Under the pieces are notes generated by a model. It made no database searches and had not been told where the DNA came from. It worked only from the letters and a program-made list of their open reading frames with translations. From Paludibacteraceae bacterium (GTDB taxonomy: Bacteria > Bacteroidota > Bacteroidia > Bacteroidales > Paludibacteraceae), in contig CAJOIZ010000023.1 of NCBI GenBank assembly GCA_905234835.1, positions 37,509 to 80,456 of the forward strand: 42,948 bases of DNA, given 5' to 3'. Made by a program: the position numbers and the translations under genes. Shown here piece after piece: positions 1 through 9,705 of the stretch; the stretch's first letter is position 1, and each line of letters opens with the position of its first letter.

Positions 1-117
1 AGTGCCATCACCTATGTACGACGTTTGCCGCAACATTGCGCTGCGGAACGGCGGGGCGGAAGCAGACCAACCGCACACAAACTGCAAGTGATCTTTGACG
101 TATTGGTTGCGGACTAA
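1..117 (+). CDS. Possible 3' end of an unidentified gene cut by the window edge
   Basis: One plus-strand frame is open from base 1 to a TAA at 115-117 and would end in ...VIFDVLVAD. A second frame is open to a TGA at 92-94. Base composition does not decide between them and neither tail is recognised. The assumption that a plus-strand gene ends here rests partly on the tract that follows, because the three similar tracts elsewhere in the window each start at the stop codon of a codirectional gene. Confidence 0.25.
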   Translation, partial: SAITYVRRLPQHCAAERRGGSRPTAHKLQVIFDVLVAD

Positions 118-125
118 TGGGCGGA

Positions 126-249
126 TTTGAAACCATAAATCATAAACCATAAATCATAAATTTAAAACTATAAACTCTCAACTCTCCAACTTCTCTCAAC
201 TCTCAACTATTAATTATCAACTATAAACTCATTCCCCCCAAAATTATTT
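126..249 (+). repeat. G-free modular low-complexity tract (copy 1)
   Basis: Bases 130-249 contain no G on the plus strand, a 120-base run. The order of modules is TTTGAAA, then CCATAAATCATAAA units, then a CTCTCAACTCTCCAACTT block, then ATCAACTAT-like units. The same modules occur on the minus strand at 29489-29589, 32425-32530 and 33240-33412, and copy 3 has the same order. This copy lies upstream of the promoter at 366-396, so it is not part of the mRNA leader of the large gene at 498. It more probably belongs to the 3' side of the preceding gene. Apart from this tract and the promoter, nothing else was found in 118-497. Confidence 0.75.
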
Positions 250-365
250 GCTATCTGAAGATGACGATTTTTAAGATGAAACGAAGAAATGAATAAAAAT
301 CTGCGGCAAAAAATGTACTTTCTTTAAGATTGGGTTTACTTGTATTGCAAAAAAGGCCATTACGC

Positions 366-396
366 TTGTCGGTTTGTATAACTCAAAGTATTTTTG
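366..396 (+). promoter_or_regulatory. Bacteroidota-type promoter for the giant surface protein
   Basis: TTG at 366-368, a 20-base spacer, and TATTTTTG at 389-396 match the TTTG / TAnnTTTG pattern of the primary sigma factor of Bacteroidota. Transcription would start near 403. That rules out a translation start at 330, although the frame is open from there, and supports the start at 498, with 420 as a weaker alternative. Confidence 0.6.
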
Positions 397-497
397 CCGT
401 GTCCGAAATATGGGGCTTTATGAAAATAAGGGTTTCAGACCCAGGAAAAATGGTTGAAAAACAGGACAGTTTAAACTTGTATAAAAGAACAGCACTT

Positions 498-3400
498 ATG
501 AATACATTATTTGTCAAATCTAAATTATTCTTTACCTTATTTTTGACGTTTTGGTTTTTGATGATGGGGACGACATCATCTTGGGCATATCTTCATTCCA
601 AAGCAGTAGCATATTCGAGACCAACCAATGGAGGGTATGTTTATGTAGGAACAAGTAGCAGTTGTAGCAGTGCCAGTTGTGGAACAAAGACAGAGGATTC
701 TGCGGAATCTGGAAGATTTGGCAAACTGTTCGAAACTTCTGGCAATTATACTTTTTATTTCTGTAACAACCCTGCTGCCAATTATGTTTTCAAAGGTTGG
801 TCAACGGATGAGAATGCTTTAAATGGTAATGGTGCGAGCAGCAATCCGTGGTCAGCATCTTGTGCAGCTGCTTCCGTACAAAAAACCACCACCTACTATG
901 CCATCTTCGCCCGCATGACAACCAGTGTAACATCATTGAGTATGAACAATACGGTAGTTGGCAGTTCGTCTTCCAAGACATTCTCTATCACCCATGCACG
1001 TGCCGGCTCTATCACCATCAGCAAATCAGGAACCAATGCTTCGGACTATTCTGTCAATACAACTTCTATTTCTAACAGCAACAACGAGACAACCACCACG
1101 ATAACTGTCACATTCAGCCCCTCCTGCGACGGTACGCGGACGGCAACGCTCAACATCGCTTCAAGCAACGGTTTGAGCAACAGGACGGTAACGTTGACCG
1201 GTAACGGGACACTCAATGCGCAGACGCTCTCTTGGGATGACGATGCCGTTCAGACCAATATGCTGGCAGGTGCGACGCAAGCTAATACTGCCACTTCAAC
1301 CAGCGGGCTGACCGTCTCCTATTCTTCCAGCAACCCGAGCGTTATGACCGTCAATGCGGCGGGAACGGTAACAGCCGTCGCGGTTGGTACGGCTACTATA
1401 ACCGCCTCACAGGCAGGTGACTGCACGTATGCCGCCGCCACATCCATCACCCGCACATTCAATATCAAGAGCAAAGATACACCCTATTTCACTCCAGGAT
1501 GGTCAGGAAGCAACTCGACGCATCCGATGAAAGTGGGTGACAATGTGACGCTTACGGTGGACAATGTCAGCAACGGACTGGCTGGCGACTTCAAGCCGAC
1601 CTACGATTCGCACTATTTCAATGTGACCCGCAGCGGCAACACCATTACCATCGAGGCGATGAATGCGGGTCTGGGCAAGACGGTGCAGTTCACGCAGACA
1701 GAGAACAGTACCATCTTCGGGGCAACGGTCACTTACACCTTCGACATCACGAAGATTGACAACACCTTGCAGGCTGGTTCAGCCTACGAGATTTATGTGG
1801 ACGGCCAAGCGTCGTCTATCATCAGTCAGAAGAACAGCGATGGTGAAGTGACGATGACCACCACGGACGGGACACTCGCTTACTACGATGTCGCCAACGA
1901 CAGGATTGTGGCGCAGAACACCGGCAACCAATCATTTGACACCAAGGACGTGACCATCACCATCAGTCAGGCCGCCACGTATAAATACACCGAATCGACG
2001 CACACCGTTACCGTTACAATAAAGAAGCACGTGCCTGTGTTCACATGGCGCAGCGGGGATGTGTATTTCGACAATACCTATACCGACTACCTGACCAGTA
2101 CGGGAACCAACACGTTCTCCGTGTCGTCCACTACCGATGCGGAAGTGGCATATCTGACAAACGGCTCAACCAGTACAAAACTGACACTCAACACCCGCTA
2201 CAAGAAAGCTTCGACCACATTGACCGTCACACAGTCGGAAAGTTACTATTGGGCGGAGCATACCGAGACAAAGACTGTCACACCCGTTTTCGCCTCCAAC
2301 CACGTGCCTTTCACTTTCTCGCAGGCGATGTTCAATACCGGCTCCATCAAAGTGAACAGTGTCGGCAGCAACGGCTGGGACGGCGGTATCAAATTAGGTG
2401 AACTGACAGGTGGATTCAACTGGGACGACAAATATGTGGACATCCGTTTCGAGGGTATTCCCGACAAGCTGTCGTTCACTTTCTCCAATTCAGACGCTGC
2501 CACAGGTCAAGACCAGCGGGTTATGGAGAGCGCGAATGGCTCCAATTGGACGGTGATATGGACAGACACGGACAACCGTAAGAACGGAATAAACCAGACC
2601 CTCAGTCTCTCGCCCGGCACACGTTATTTGCGTTTCTTCTATTCAGGCAACCTGGCAGGCTATTACAAGAACATACAGGTCACCCAGCGCAAGGAACTGC
2701 AGGCGGTACGTTCCGCATCCGACTGGACGAAAGTAACCGTTCTTGACTTCGGCGAGAACGAAATCACCGTTCCGGCTGCAGACAAAACATTCTATCTGTT
2801 CTACGCTTCCGCCGGTCACAACGTGACACTCACAACGAGCGATCCCGCTTTCACGGTAGTCCCCTCCTCCCTGACCACCATCGGCGGCGACCAATACGGA
2901 ACGACAGCGGTCAAGGTATCGTACAGCACCGCCGCGCAGCACAACAACCAGAGTGCGACACTTACTATCACGGACGAGAACGGGACCGGTTCGACCGTGA
3001 CACTCAAAGGACGGACGAACAAGAGGGTGCCGACCGTAACATGGTCGTCGGAAGCTACTTCCTTCAACGCTGGGGATGTCCTGTCGGCTTCATCCGCAGA
3101 GGGTACGACCGTCACGCTGTCTGCCGCAGGTTTTGAGGAGTACGTTGCCTGCGAGGGGAACACGGCGACGATGATACAGGCTTGTAACGAGGATGTGGTC
3201 ATCACGGCAACTGTTGCCGAGAACGCCACGTTTGCTGCGGCATCCTATACCAAGACCATCCGTGTCACCAACAAGACCAAGCAGACCATCACGTGGAATC
3301 AGACGTTCAACCGCCTGAAAACAACCGATGACACGAAATCCATTACCCTCAATGCCACCGCCTCGTCGGGACTGCCTGTCACATACGCATTAGCAGGCGA

Positions 3401-6400
3401 CAAGACTGGGTTGACGCTGACGCAAAGCGGCAATGTCTGGACGCTGACCTATACCGCCACACCGTGCGCCAACACCACCATCACCGCTACGCAGGCGGGC
3501 AACGGGGAGTATGCCGAGGCGACACCCGTGTCACTGCCAGTCAAGGTGATTGACCCGACGGCTCTGTGTGGCACGACCGAGACGCTGATCCACAGTACCG
3601 TAACATTGAAGAATACGAGCGCGACGTACAGTGTGGCTATTCCGTCAGGTATGACCATACAGGTGAAGCGCACCAACACGAACTGGTATGCCGTGTATGC
3701 GGCGGGCTTTAAGGTGGAGGTGTTGGATGCAAACGGCACAACGCTCCGCCAGTGGGAATACAGCCAAACGGAGATTAACGATTCAAAGACCATCTCACTG
3801 TCGGGTCTGCCTATTAACGCCAAGTCGGTAAGACTGTCCACCGATGCGTTGTATGGCTACGACGTCCAGTCGCTGACCTATACGCAGCAGCGGTATTGCA
3901 CGACGGACAAGAGCGCACTGTCGTTCACAGGTTCAGCCAACGCCGAGACACCGGCGCAGACATTCACCGTCTCCTACTGCAACTACCCGTTGGAACTTGA
4001 ATCGACCAACCCGAAGTTCCATCTGACCAACACCTCTTTCGGCGACTGCGGCGAGTACGGGACAGCCACTGTTTCCGTCATCTATGCTCCGGGCGACTTC
4101 TCCGGCGAGGAGAGCGGAACGATACAGATCAAGGACAACACGGGCACCGTCCGCGCCACGGTCAATGTGACAGGCGTGAGCGCGAAAGTGGGGCAGTCAA
4201 TCACATCCCACAATGTGACGACTGCTTACAAGACCACCGACCAAGTAACCCTGACCGCAGAGACGAGTTCGGGTCTGAACAACTTCACCTTCACGGCTTC
4301 GCCTGCTGATGTGGCTGTATTCGACGGCAATGTGATGACTTTTGTCCGTTCGTGCGACAACCTCTCCATCACCATCTCTGAGCCGGGCAGCAACGGTTAC
4401 AACCCCTGCTCAACTACTATCGAAGGCATCGTGGTGTCCAAAGTGACTCCCGATGTGGTTGCACCCGCAGCCTCTGACCTGCACTACCTTGACAATCTTG
4501 CGGAGAGCGTCATCAGTGGCGGTTCGGCTTCAGCCACCTTCCACGGTGCAGAGGGTACGAATGTGCCGGGTTCATTCGCTTGGACCACGACGCACGTCAT
4601 CACTGACGGGCAGGGAACGCATAGTTATCTTGCCACGTTCACGCCGGATAATACCAACCTCTACAACTTAACCACTTGCTACGTTGAAATCAATATCCAC
4701 CGTGCTACGACACCCGACATAGCGTTCAACAACGCCACCATCATCCTGTCGGATATTGCTAACAGCCGTTACACATATCAGACGTTGACCGATCTTGTCA
4801 CCACTCTGCCGCAGTACAACCCGATGGCGAAAGAGACTTTCACCTTCGCAGTCAAGTCGGTTGACCATTCAGGTTACCTCTACTCATCGGCTACTACAGG
4901 AACAGGCATTATTGACAACAGTGCGCATACGTTCTACGCTTCGGAGGCGGGTGTCTATACCATTACAGGCACATCGCCGCAGACCGACTACTACGAGTCA
5001 CGCTCCATTGACTTCACAGTGACGGTGAACAAACGCCCGAACTTCATCACTGTTCACAATACAACGTCCGTCGCAACGGGTGACGTGGCTTATACCACCT
5101 CCATCTACACTGACGCGACAGAGAACGGTATGACCATCAGCGCCACCAATCCTGACGAGTTAAGCGCACCCATCAGTGTCACACAGACGGCGGGAGTAAA
5201 CATAGTGGCGTTTGACCGTGAACAGGCTACGGTTACGTCGAACTCACTGCTTGGCGAGGCACGCTGGCTCGTAGAGCAACCGGAGAATGCTTATTATGCT
5301 GCCACCTATACGTACTTTGTGGTCGAGGTCGTTCAGAAACCTGCCGCGACATGCGACTTGTACTACGATGGCACCGAGTATGATGTGAGCAACGGTATAA
5401 CGGACTTCCAAGGACAAGTGGGACATACCTATAACATCACAGATGGCCAGTATGCCGAAACAGTCTATCTGACAGCCAAGAGAGCGTTTGCCGGAATCGA
5501 CCATTTTTACATCCAATACTCTACAGATAATGGAAGCACATACACTGATCTGACCGGTGAATTGGATTTAAAGACTTCGTACAACACTTTTGGCCCGTAC
5601 AGTTTCCCCGAAGGAGTGATTGTAACCAATGTACGAACCATATCCAAGACAGGTGGTACGTTGAGTACATACTTCAAAGACCTCCACGTCACGCGCCGTA
5701 CGGAGTTGAAAGCCGACCCTGTGAATATTACCACTACGGCGGCATCGCTGCCCGTCTATGTCGGTCAGCAGGGCGTAGGCACGCTGACTGTGGAATGGAG
5801 CTGCTCCGACGGCGGGGATATACATCTTGTCTCCGACAACAGCAAGTTCACCCTTTCGCAGGATGTTATAGAGAACACCGAATGTGCCAACGCGAAGACA
5901 CCGATAACCATATATTACACATCCGGTAGTGCGGGAACGGACAACGCCATCATCACTATCTACAACGAGAGCCAGAACATACAGGTGCCTGTCACCGGTA
6001 CGACTCAGCGCGCTCCGCAGACCATCGATTGGATTGTGAATGACGAAACAGTGCAACCTAACGAACAAGGCTATATACCTGTACACACGGGCGATGTTAT
6101 TACGGCACGTACCAACCGCGGACACCTTGTTTACTTCCAATCCACATCGGATGCCGAAGTGCTTTCTATCAGCGACAACGAACGCCTCCTCATTCCCAAC
6201 GCCGTTGGAACAGCTGATGTCCAAGCACACGGACTCAATACGGACGAGGAGAGCGAATACACCACCGTTGACCAGACGATGCGCTTTGTTGTCACTGAGG
6301 ACATCATACAGACCATTGTTTGGAACCAGTCTTTCCTGACACTCGTTTACGGAGAAAACGAGACTATTGAACTGACCGGCTATGCCACCTACACGGACAA

Positions 6401-8888
6401 CAAGGGCAAGACCCGCACACGTGCCGTCACCTATTCGGTAGACGACCCGACGGTCGCTTCCGTGGAAGATAACATACTGACTATCCTTCGTCCGGGACAG
6501 ACCACTATCACGGCTCTCGCATCGGGAGGCGAGATAGACGGAGAGAACTTCCTTGCCGCCACCAAGACACTCAAGATTGTTGTCCGCGACCCCAACGCAC
6601 CTTGTGACACATACATCTATACACAGGCAGAAGAGGAAAAACGCGACCTCGGTTGGAATGTTACTACGGAGGACAAGTCGGCGACCGTAGTCTATGACTT
6701 GGAGGCATACGGCGAACCGCGTTCTTGCAATTTCGACTATTGGGGTACATCCCAGAAAGACCTTGTGGGTGTTTCCTACTTTGCCCCCGGTATAGTCAAG
6801 GTAGAGGAGTACTACGATGGCACATGGCACACTGTGGTGGACAATCTGCCGCAGACCAAGCAGGACCAGTCGCAGAACAGCGGCGAAATACTCTTGTCCG
6901 AGAAGGCTAAGAAGATACAGGTCATTGTTTACGGACCTGTCAAAAACGTGATTAACATGTGGCCTACCGGATATTTCTATGTGAACAATATGGTTGTAAC
7001 CCTTGCACGGTATTTGCAACCCAGCGTGGATACGCTTCGCCTCGGCGAACAACTCATCTTCGCTCCGTTCACGAATGAAGAACCAATCAATATCCGTTAC
7101 AGCAATATCCACGGACCTGTTTCCATTACGTCCGATAATCCTAAGTTCGTTGTCTCACAGCGTACGATAGCGGGCGAGTGCGGAGACCACGGTTCATGTC
7201 CTGTCTATGTAACCTACACGCCGGACACGGAGCAAATACCCGATACGGCACATATACATATTTCGGACGGGCGTATGGACACAACCATCCTCGTTACGGG
7301 TATGGGACGCGCCATACCGACTTACACCTTTACCGGCGGTGCGGGTACGGACGACGAGGGGACTGTTGCCAACTGGGACGAAGAGGGAATACCGTCCGTT
7401 CGTGACTGGCGCGTGGTGGTTGAATCGGATATGAGGCTGTCGGAAGGACAGACTCTCGAATCCAATATCTTCGTAGTCAATACAGGCGCGACAGTCACCG
7501 TAGGCGATGGCGCTACACTCACTATCGGAGGCGGATTCCCGTCAGATGCCACACAAGGTAATATCGTGGTGGAAGCAGGCGGAACGCTCAATTTCACTGA
7601 CGTTAAGACCTACGGCAAGGCAAACATACAGAACTTGACCCTCTGCGCCTCTCTCGGAAACAAGGACGGTTCTGGCAAGTCGGGACAGATTCACAATATA
7701 GAGGAACTCAACTTGCGCGGCGATGCCTATTTCGAGGTAGCTCTTGATGCTTCGGGAGCCTGCTCGCAGGGCTGGTACGACTTCACGGTTCCCTTTGTAG
7801 CAGATGGCAGTTCGGTAACGCGCCGTGACAACACAACGCACGAAATCAAGCAGATAACGGCTGGTGTGAATTACTACTTTATGAATTATGACGAAGGTCG
7901 CAGTCTGAATGGTAGAGGCTGGCACCGCTGTGGCGGAAACCTCTATCCGGGACAGATCTACACCATCACCATTGACGATGTGGATAACGTCTATCGTTTC
8001 AAGAAAGCGAAACGCACCTCATTGACCGACCAGAGCAAGATGGCGATGGCGTGCTCCGAGGGCGATGAAAGGGAACGTGGATGGAACGGACTGGGTAACG
8101 GCACGTTCACCTATACCAATATCGCTGCCGATACTCAGGATGAGAACAATCAGATACGTTACATCCAGATCTACGACCATGCGACCAATACGTACCACCC
8201 TGTAGGCATATCTGATTTCACGTTCGTAGTGGGTTCTGCCTTCCTTGTACAGACACCTGTAGCGCAGAATATGGCGTTCACCGAACCCGTTACAAACGGT
8301 ACGTTGCAAGCTCCTGGACGTAACCGCGATGAGAGCGTCGATGCCTTTACGCTGGTTCTGACCGATGAGAGCGGAACAACGACAGCCGATCGTCTGTTTG
8401 TCAGTGCCACAGAAACAGCGACCGATACATATCAGATTGGTCACGACCTCGCCAAACTGGGGACAATCAACGAGGCCAAAACGGCACAGATGTGGGCAAC
8501 GGCTTACGATACGAAACTCTGTGCTATCGAGACTCCGCTGCTGGACAATAGTGCTCGTATAGCACTTGGTCTGTTCGCTCCCTATAGTGGCGTGTATCTG
8601 CTTGATATAGTACAGGCACCCGCTGATGCCGCGCTCTATCTTACCTATGACGGACGCGCTATCTGGAATCTCTCGGCATCGCCTTATACGCTTTATCTGA
8701 ACGAAGGCGAGAACAATCACTATGGCTTGATGTACATAGAGGACATGCGTCCCGTGCCGACAGAAATAGACCAGACAGAGAGTGCCGGTGAAGTGCAGAA
8801 ATTCGTTCACGAAGGGGTGCTTTACCTGAACCAAAACGGTGTCATCTACGATGCTACTGGCAAAAAAGTGAAAAATATCAACGAATAA
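498..8888 (+). CDS. Giant secreted Ig-like repeat surface protein with T9SS-like C-terminal tail
   Basis: About 2,796 residues. The start at 498 gives a good signal peptide (MNTLFVKSKLFFTLF..., cleavage probably after SSWA) and lies downstream of a promoter at 366-396. After the signal there is one InlB-like segment (NYVFKGWSTDE). Next comes a long array of bacterial Ig-like (Big_2-type) modules, often opening with QTIxW or QSI, for example around 1210-1470, 3280-3570, 4190-4440 and 6010-6590. Between these are ASH/DUF1573-like modules containing DNxxFxxS or NPKFxxS phrases. Near 7320-7560 a G8-like stretch (VTVGDGATLTIGGG) is seen. The last residues, GVLYLNQNGVIYDATGKKVK, match the tails of the proteins at 19590-21770 and 35147-36307 and resemble a T9SS type A sorting signal. 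Role inferred: T9SS-exported, surface-attached adhesin or structural protein; no catalytic motif was seen. The first roughly 500 bases of the gene are A+T-richer than the rest. Confidence 0.88.
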   Translation: MNTLFVKSKLFFTLFLTFWFLMMGTTSSWAYLHSKAVAYSRPTNGGYVYVGTSSSCSSASCGTKTEDSAESGRFGKLFETSGNYTFYFCNNPAANYVFKGWSTDENALNGNGASSNPWSASCAAASVQKTTTYYAIFARMTTSVTSLSMNNTVVGSSSSKTFSITHARAGSITISKSGTNASDYSVNTTSISNSNNETTTTITVTFSPSCDGTRTATLNIASSNGLSNRTVTLTGNGTLNAQTLSWDDDAVQTNMLAGATQANTATSTSGLTVSYSSSNPSVMTVNAAGTVTAVAVGTATITASQAGDCTYAAATSITRTFNIKSKDTPYFTPGWSGSNSTHPMKVGDNVTLTVDNVSNGLAGDFKPTYDSHYFNVTRSGNTITIEAMNAGLGKTVQFTQTENSTIFGATVTYTFDITKIDNTLQAGSAYEIYVDGQASSIISQKNSDGEVTMTTTDGTLAYYDVANDRIVAQNTGNQSFDTKDVTITISQAATYKYTESTHTVTVTIKKHVPVFTWRSGDVYFDNTYTDYLTSTGTNTFSVSSTTDAEVAYLTNGSTSTKLTLNTRYKKASTTLTVTQSESYYWAEHTETKTVTPVFASNHVPFTFSQAMFNTGSIKVNSVGSNGWDGGIKLGELTGGFNWDDKYVDIRFEGIPDKLSFTFSNSDAATGQDQRVMESANGSNWTVIWTDTDNRKNGINQTLSLSPGTRYLRFFYSGNLAGYYKNIQVTQRKELQAVRSASDWTKVTVLDFGENEITVPAADKTFYLFYASAGHNVTLTTSDPAFTVVPSSLTTIGGDQYGTTAVKVSYSTAAQHNNQSATLTITDENGTGSTVTLKGRTNKRVPTVTWSSEATSFNAGDVLSASSAEGTTVTLSAAGFEEYVACEGNTATMIQACNEDVVITATVAENATFAAASYTKTIRVTNKTKQTITWNQTFNRLKTTDDTKSITLNATASSGLPVTYALAGDKTGLTLTQSGNVWTLTYTATPCANTTITATQAGNGEYAEATPVSLPVKVIDPTALCGTTETLIHSTVTLKNTSATYSVAIPSGMTIQVKRTNTNWYAVYAAGFKVEVLDANGTTLRQWEYSQTEINDSKTISLSGLPINAKSVRLSTDALYGYDVQSLTYTQQRYCTTDKSALSFTGSANAETPAQTFTVSYCNYPLELESTNPKFHLTNTSFGDCGEYGTATVSVIYAPGDFSGEESGTIQIKDNTGTVRATVNVTGVSAKVGQSITSHNVTTAYKTTDQVTLTAETSSGLNNFTFTASPADVAVFDGNVMTFVRSCDNLSITISEPGSNGYNPCSTTIEGIVVSKVTPDVVAPAASDLHYLDNLAESVISGGSASATFHGAEGTNVPGSFAWTTTHVITDGQGTHSYLATFTPDNTNLYNLTTCYVEINIHRATTPDIAFNNATIILSDIANSRYTYQTLTDLVTTLPQYNPMAKETFTFAVKSVDHSGYLYSSATTGTGIIDNSAHTFYASEAGVYTITGTSPQTDYYESRSIDFTVTVNKRPNFITVHNTTSVATGDVAYTTSIYTDATENGMTISATNPDELSAPISVTQTAGVNIVAFDREQATVTSNSLLGEARWLVEQPENAYYAATYTYFVVEVVQKPAATCDLYYDGTEYDVSNGITDFQGQVGHTYNITDGQYAETVYLTAKRAFAGIDHFYIQYSTDNGSTYTDLTGELDLKTSYNTFGPYSFPEGVIVTNVRTISKTGGTLSTYFKDLHVTRRTELKADPVNITTTAASLPVYVGQQGVGTLTVEWSCSDGGDIHLVSDNSKFTLSQDVIENTECANAKTPITIYYTSGSAGTDNAIITIYNESQNIQVPVTGTTQRAPQTIDWIVNDETVQPNEQGYIPVHTGDVITARTNRGHLVYFQSTSDAEVLSISDNERLLIPNAVGTADVQAHGLNTDEESEYTTVDQTMRFVVTEDIIQTIVWNQSFLTLVYGENETIELTGYATYTDNKGKTRTRAVTYSVDDPTVASVEDNILTILRPGQTTITALASGGEIDGENFLAATKTLKIVVRDPNAPCDTYIYTQAEEEKRDLGWNVTTEDKSATVVYDLEAYGEPRSCNFDYWGTSQKDLVGVSYFAPGIVKVEEYYDGTWHTVVDNLPQTKQDQSQNSGEILLSEKAKKIQVIVYGPVKNVINMWPTGYFYVNNMVVTLARYLQPSVDTLRLGEQLIFAPFTNEEPINIRYSNIHGPVSITSDNPKFVVSQRTIAGECGDHGSCPVYVTYTPDTEQIPDTAHIHISDGRMDTTILVTGMGRAIPTYTFTGGAGTDDEGTVANWDEEGIPSVRDWRVVVESDMRLSEGQTLESNIFVVNTGATVTVGDGATLTIGGGFPSDATQGNIVVEAGGTLNFTDVKTYGKANIQNLTLCASLGNKDGSGKSGQIHNIEELNLRGDAYFEVALDASGACSQGWYDFTVPFVADGSSVTRRDNTTHEIKQITAGVNYYFMNYDEGRSLNGRGWHRCGGNLYPGQIYTITIDDVDNVYRFKKAKRTSLTDQSKMAMACSEGDERERGWNGLGNGTFTYTNIAADTQDENNQIRYIQIYDHATNTYHPVGISDFTFVVGSAFLVQTPVAQNMAFTEPVTNGTLQAPGRNRDESVDAFTLVLTDESGTTTADRLFVSATETATDTYQIGHDLAKLGTINEAKTAQMWATAYDTKLCAIETPLLDNSARIALGLFAPYSGVYLLDIVQAPADAALYLTYDGRAIWNLSASPYTLYLNEGENNHYGLMYIEDMRPVPTEIDQTESAGEVQKFVHEGVLYLNQNGVIYDATGKKVKNINE

Positions 8889-8920
8889 TTTGGTCATATC
8901 GTAAATCTTTAAGACCTTTG
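8889..8920 (+). promoter_or_regulatory. Near-consensus Bacteroidota promoter downstream of the giant gene
   Basis: TTTG at 8889-8892, exactly 20 bases, then GACCTTTG at 8913-8920, which is one mismatch from TAnnTTTG. Transcription would begin near 8927. It would serve the small ORF at 8930-9076 and/or the gene cluster starting at 9205, independently of the giant gene. Confidence 0.5.
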
Positions 8921-8929
8921 CGCCCGCTT

Positions 8930-9076
8930 ATGAAAAGGAACTATACGATGCCGCAGTCTACGGTGATAGCACTTCAGGCAGGGGAAAGACTGATGTGGGA
9001 ACTTGAAAACTCATTGGATAAAGCGGATCATTCCGCTCCTGAAAGATCTTTCAAAAGTCTGCGTCTCCAGTGGTAA
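8930..9076 (+). CDS. Small hypothetical protein, 48 codons
   Basis: The ORF reads MKRNYTMPQSTVIAL... and ends ...SLRLQW at a TAA at 9074-9076. The opening (basic residues, Tyr, then xPxxxVIAL) resembles a loosely defined class of very short proteins common in Bacteroidales, which often begin MKK-Y-xPxxxVxxL. That resemblance is from memory and is not a proven family match. A promoter is predicted to start RNA near 8927, so the ATG at 8930 would be almost leaderless. The in-frame ATG at 8948 is preceded by AAAAGGAA about 7 bases upstream and may be the real start, giving 42 residues. A hairpin follows at 9096-9124. No function can be assigned. Confidence 0.4.
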   Translation: MKRNYTMPQSTVIALQAGERLMWELENSLDKADHSAPERSFKSLRLQW

Positions 9077-9095
9077 TAGGCATATGTGGTTACTA

Positions 9096-9124
9096 CGTAA
9101 TGTGTACGCGTTGTGCGCATTACG
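9096..9124 (+). terminator. Twelve-pair hairpin after the small ORF
   Basis: CGTAATGTGTAC pairs with GTGCGCATTACG around the 5-base loop GCGTT, giving twelve pairs of which two are G-U. A run of five T begins nine bases later (9133-9137), so it is not a textbook intrinsic terminator. It could be an attenuator or a structured leader element for the gene at 9205, or the 3' end of a short RNA started at the 8889-8920 promoter. Confidence 0.35.
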
Positions 9125-9204
9125 ATGCAGTTGCTTTTTGAAGAGAGGCGTCTGATGGGAAAATGTTGTTGAAACATATACAAATAACTAAATCTAATAA
9201 TAAA

Positions 9205-9705
9205 ATGAAAAAAGTACTTTTATTGTTCGTTATGGGACTGTTTACGCTCGGCGCAAGCGCGCAGTTGAGCATGTCCTCGCGTACCGGTCAGGAAATCATT
9301 GACAAATGCGAGTATTACGTTGTAGCTTTCGAAGACAACGCTTATCAGATGTTTTTGCAGGACTATTTCAAAAGCCGTGAGATAGCGGTCAGTCTCGGTG
9401 CTGACAAACGCCAGGCTGCGGAGACAGTTACCAATATACTTGCTTGGATGAAAAGCGCCAAGGCAGGCGAAGTTAACCGCGTTTCTGTCGGTGGCGCTGA
9501 AGGCTTCAACTTTGTGAAGGGCGACGGCAAAACGCTTCTCGTTTCCAAGAGCGACGGCGAGTATTGCATGGCGGCATACCAGATTCTGGTTCCCAATCTG
9601 AAAAAGCATCGCCGTTTCATTACCGATGTAACGGCACTGCCCAATACCATAGGACACATCACTACCAATGACTTGAAGCGAATTCAGAAGAAGCTTCAAA
9701 AATGA
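9205..9705 (+). CDS. Secreted hypothetical protein upstream of ruvA
   Basis: 166 residues. The frame is open from 9163, but the start at 9205 gives a clear Sec signal peptide (MKKVLLLFVMGLFTLGASAQ, cleavage after ASA). The mature part is about 147 residues with no membrane segment and a basic C-terminus (RIQKKLQK). I do not recognise the family. The stop codon overlaps the ruvA start (ATGA at 9702-9705), so the two are probably translationally coupled in one transcript with sprA. The export signal next to sprA makes an envelope role plausible, but that is inference from position only. Confidence 0.75.
   Translation: MKKVLLLFVMGLFTLGASAQLSMSSRTGQEIIDKCEYYVVAFEDNAYQMFLQDYFKSREIAVSLGADKRQAAETVTNILAWMKSAKAGEVNRVSVGGAEGFNFVKGDGKTLLVSKSDGEYCMAAYQILVPNLKKHRRFITDVTALPNTIGHITTNDLKRIQKKLQK

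Noticed and set aside
5568..7112. A 514-codon minus-strand open frame inside the giant surface-protein gene
   Set aside because: It is fully contained in a plus-strand gene with recognisable Ig-like modules, has no recognisable domain, and is the kind of shadow frame produced by G+C-rich coding DNA.
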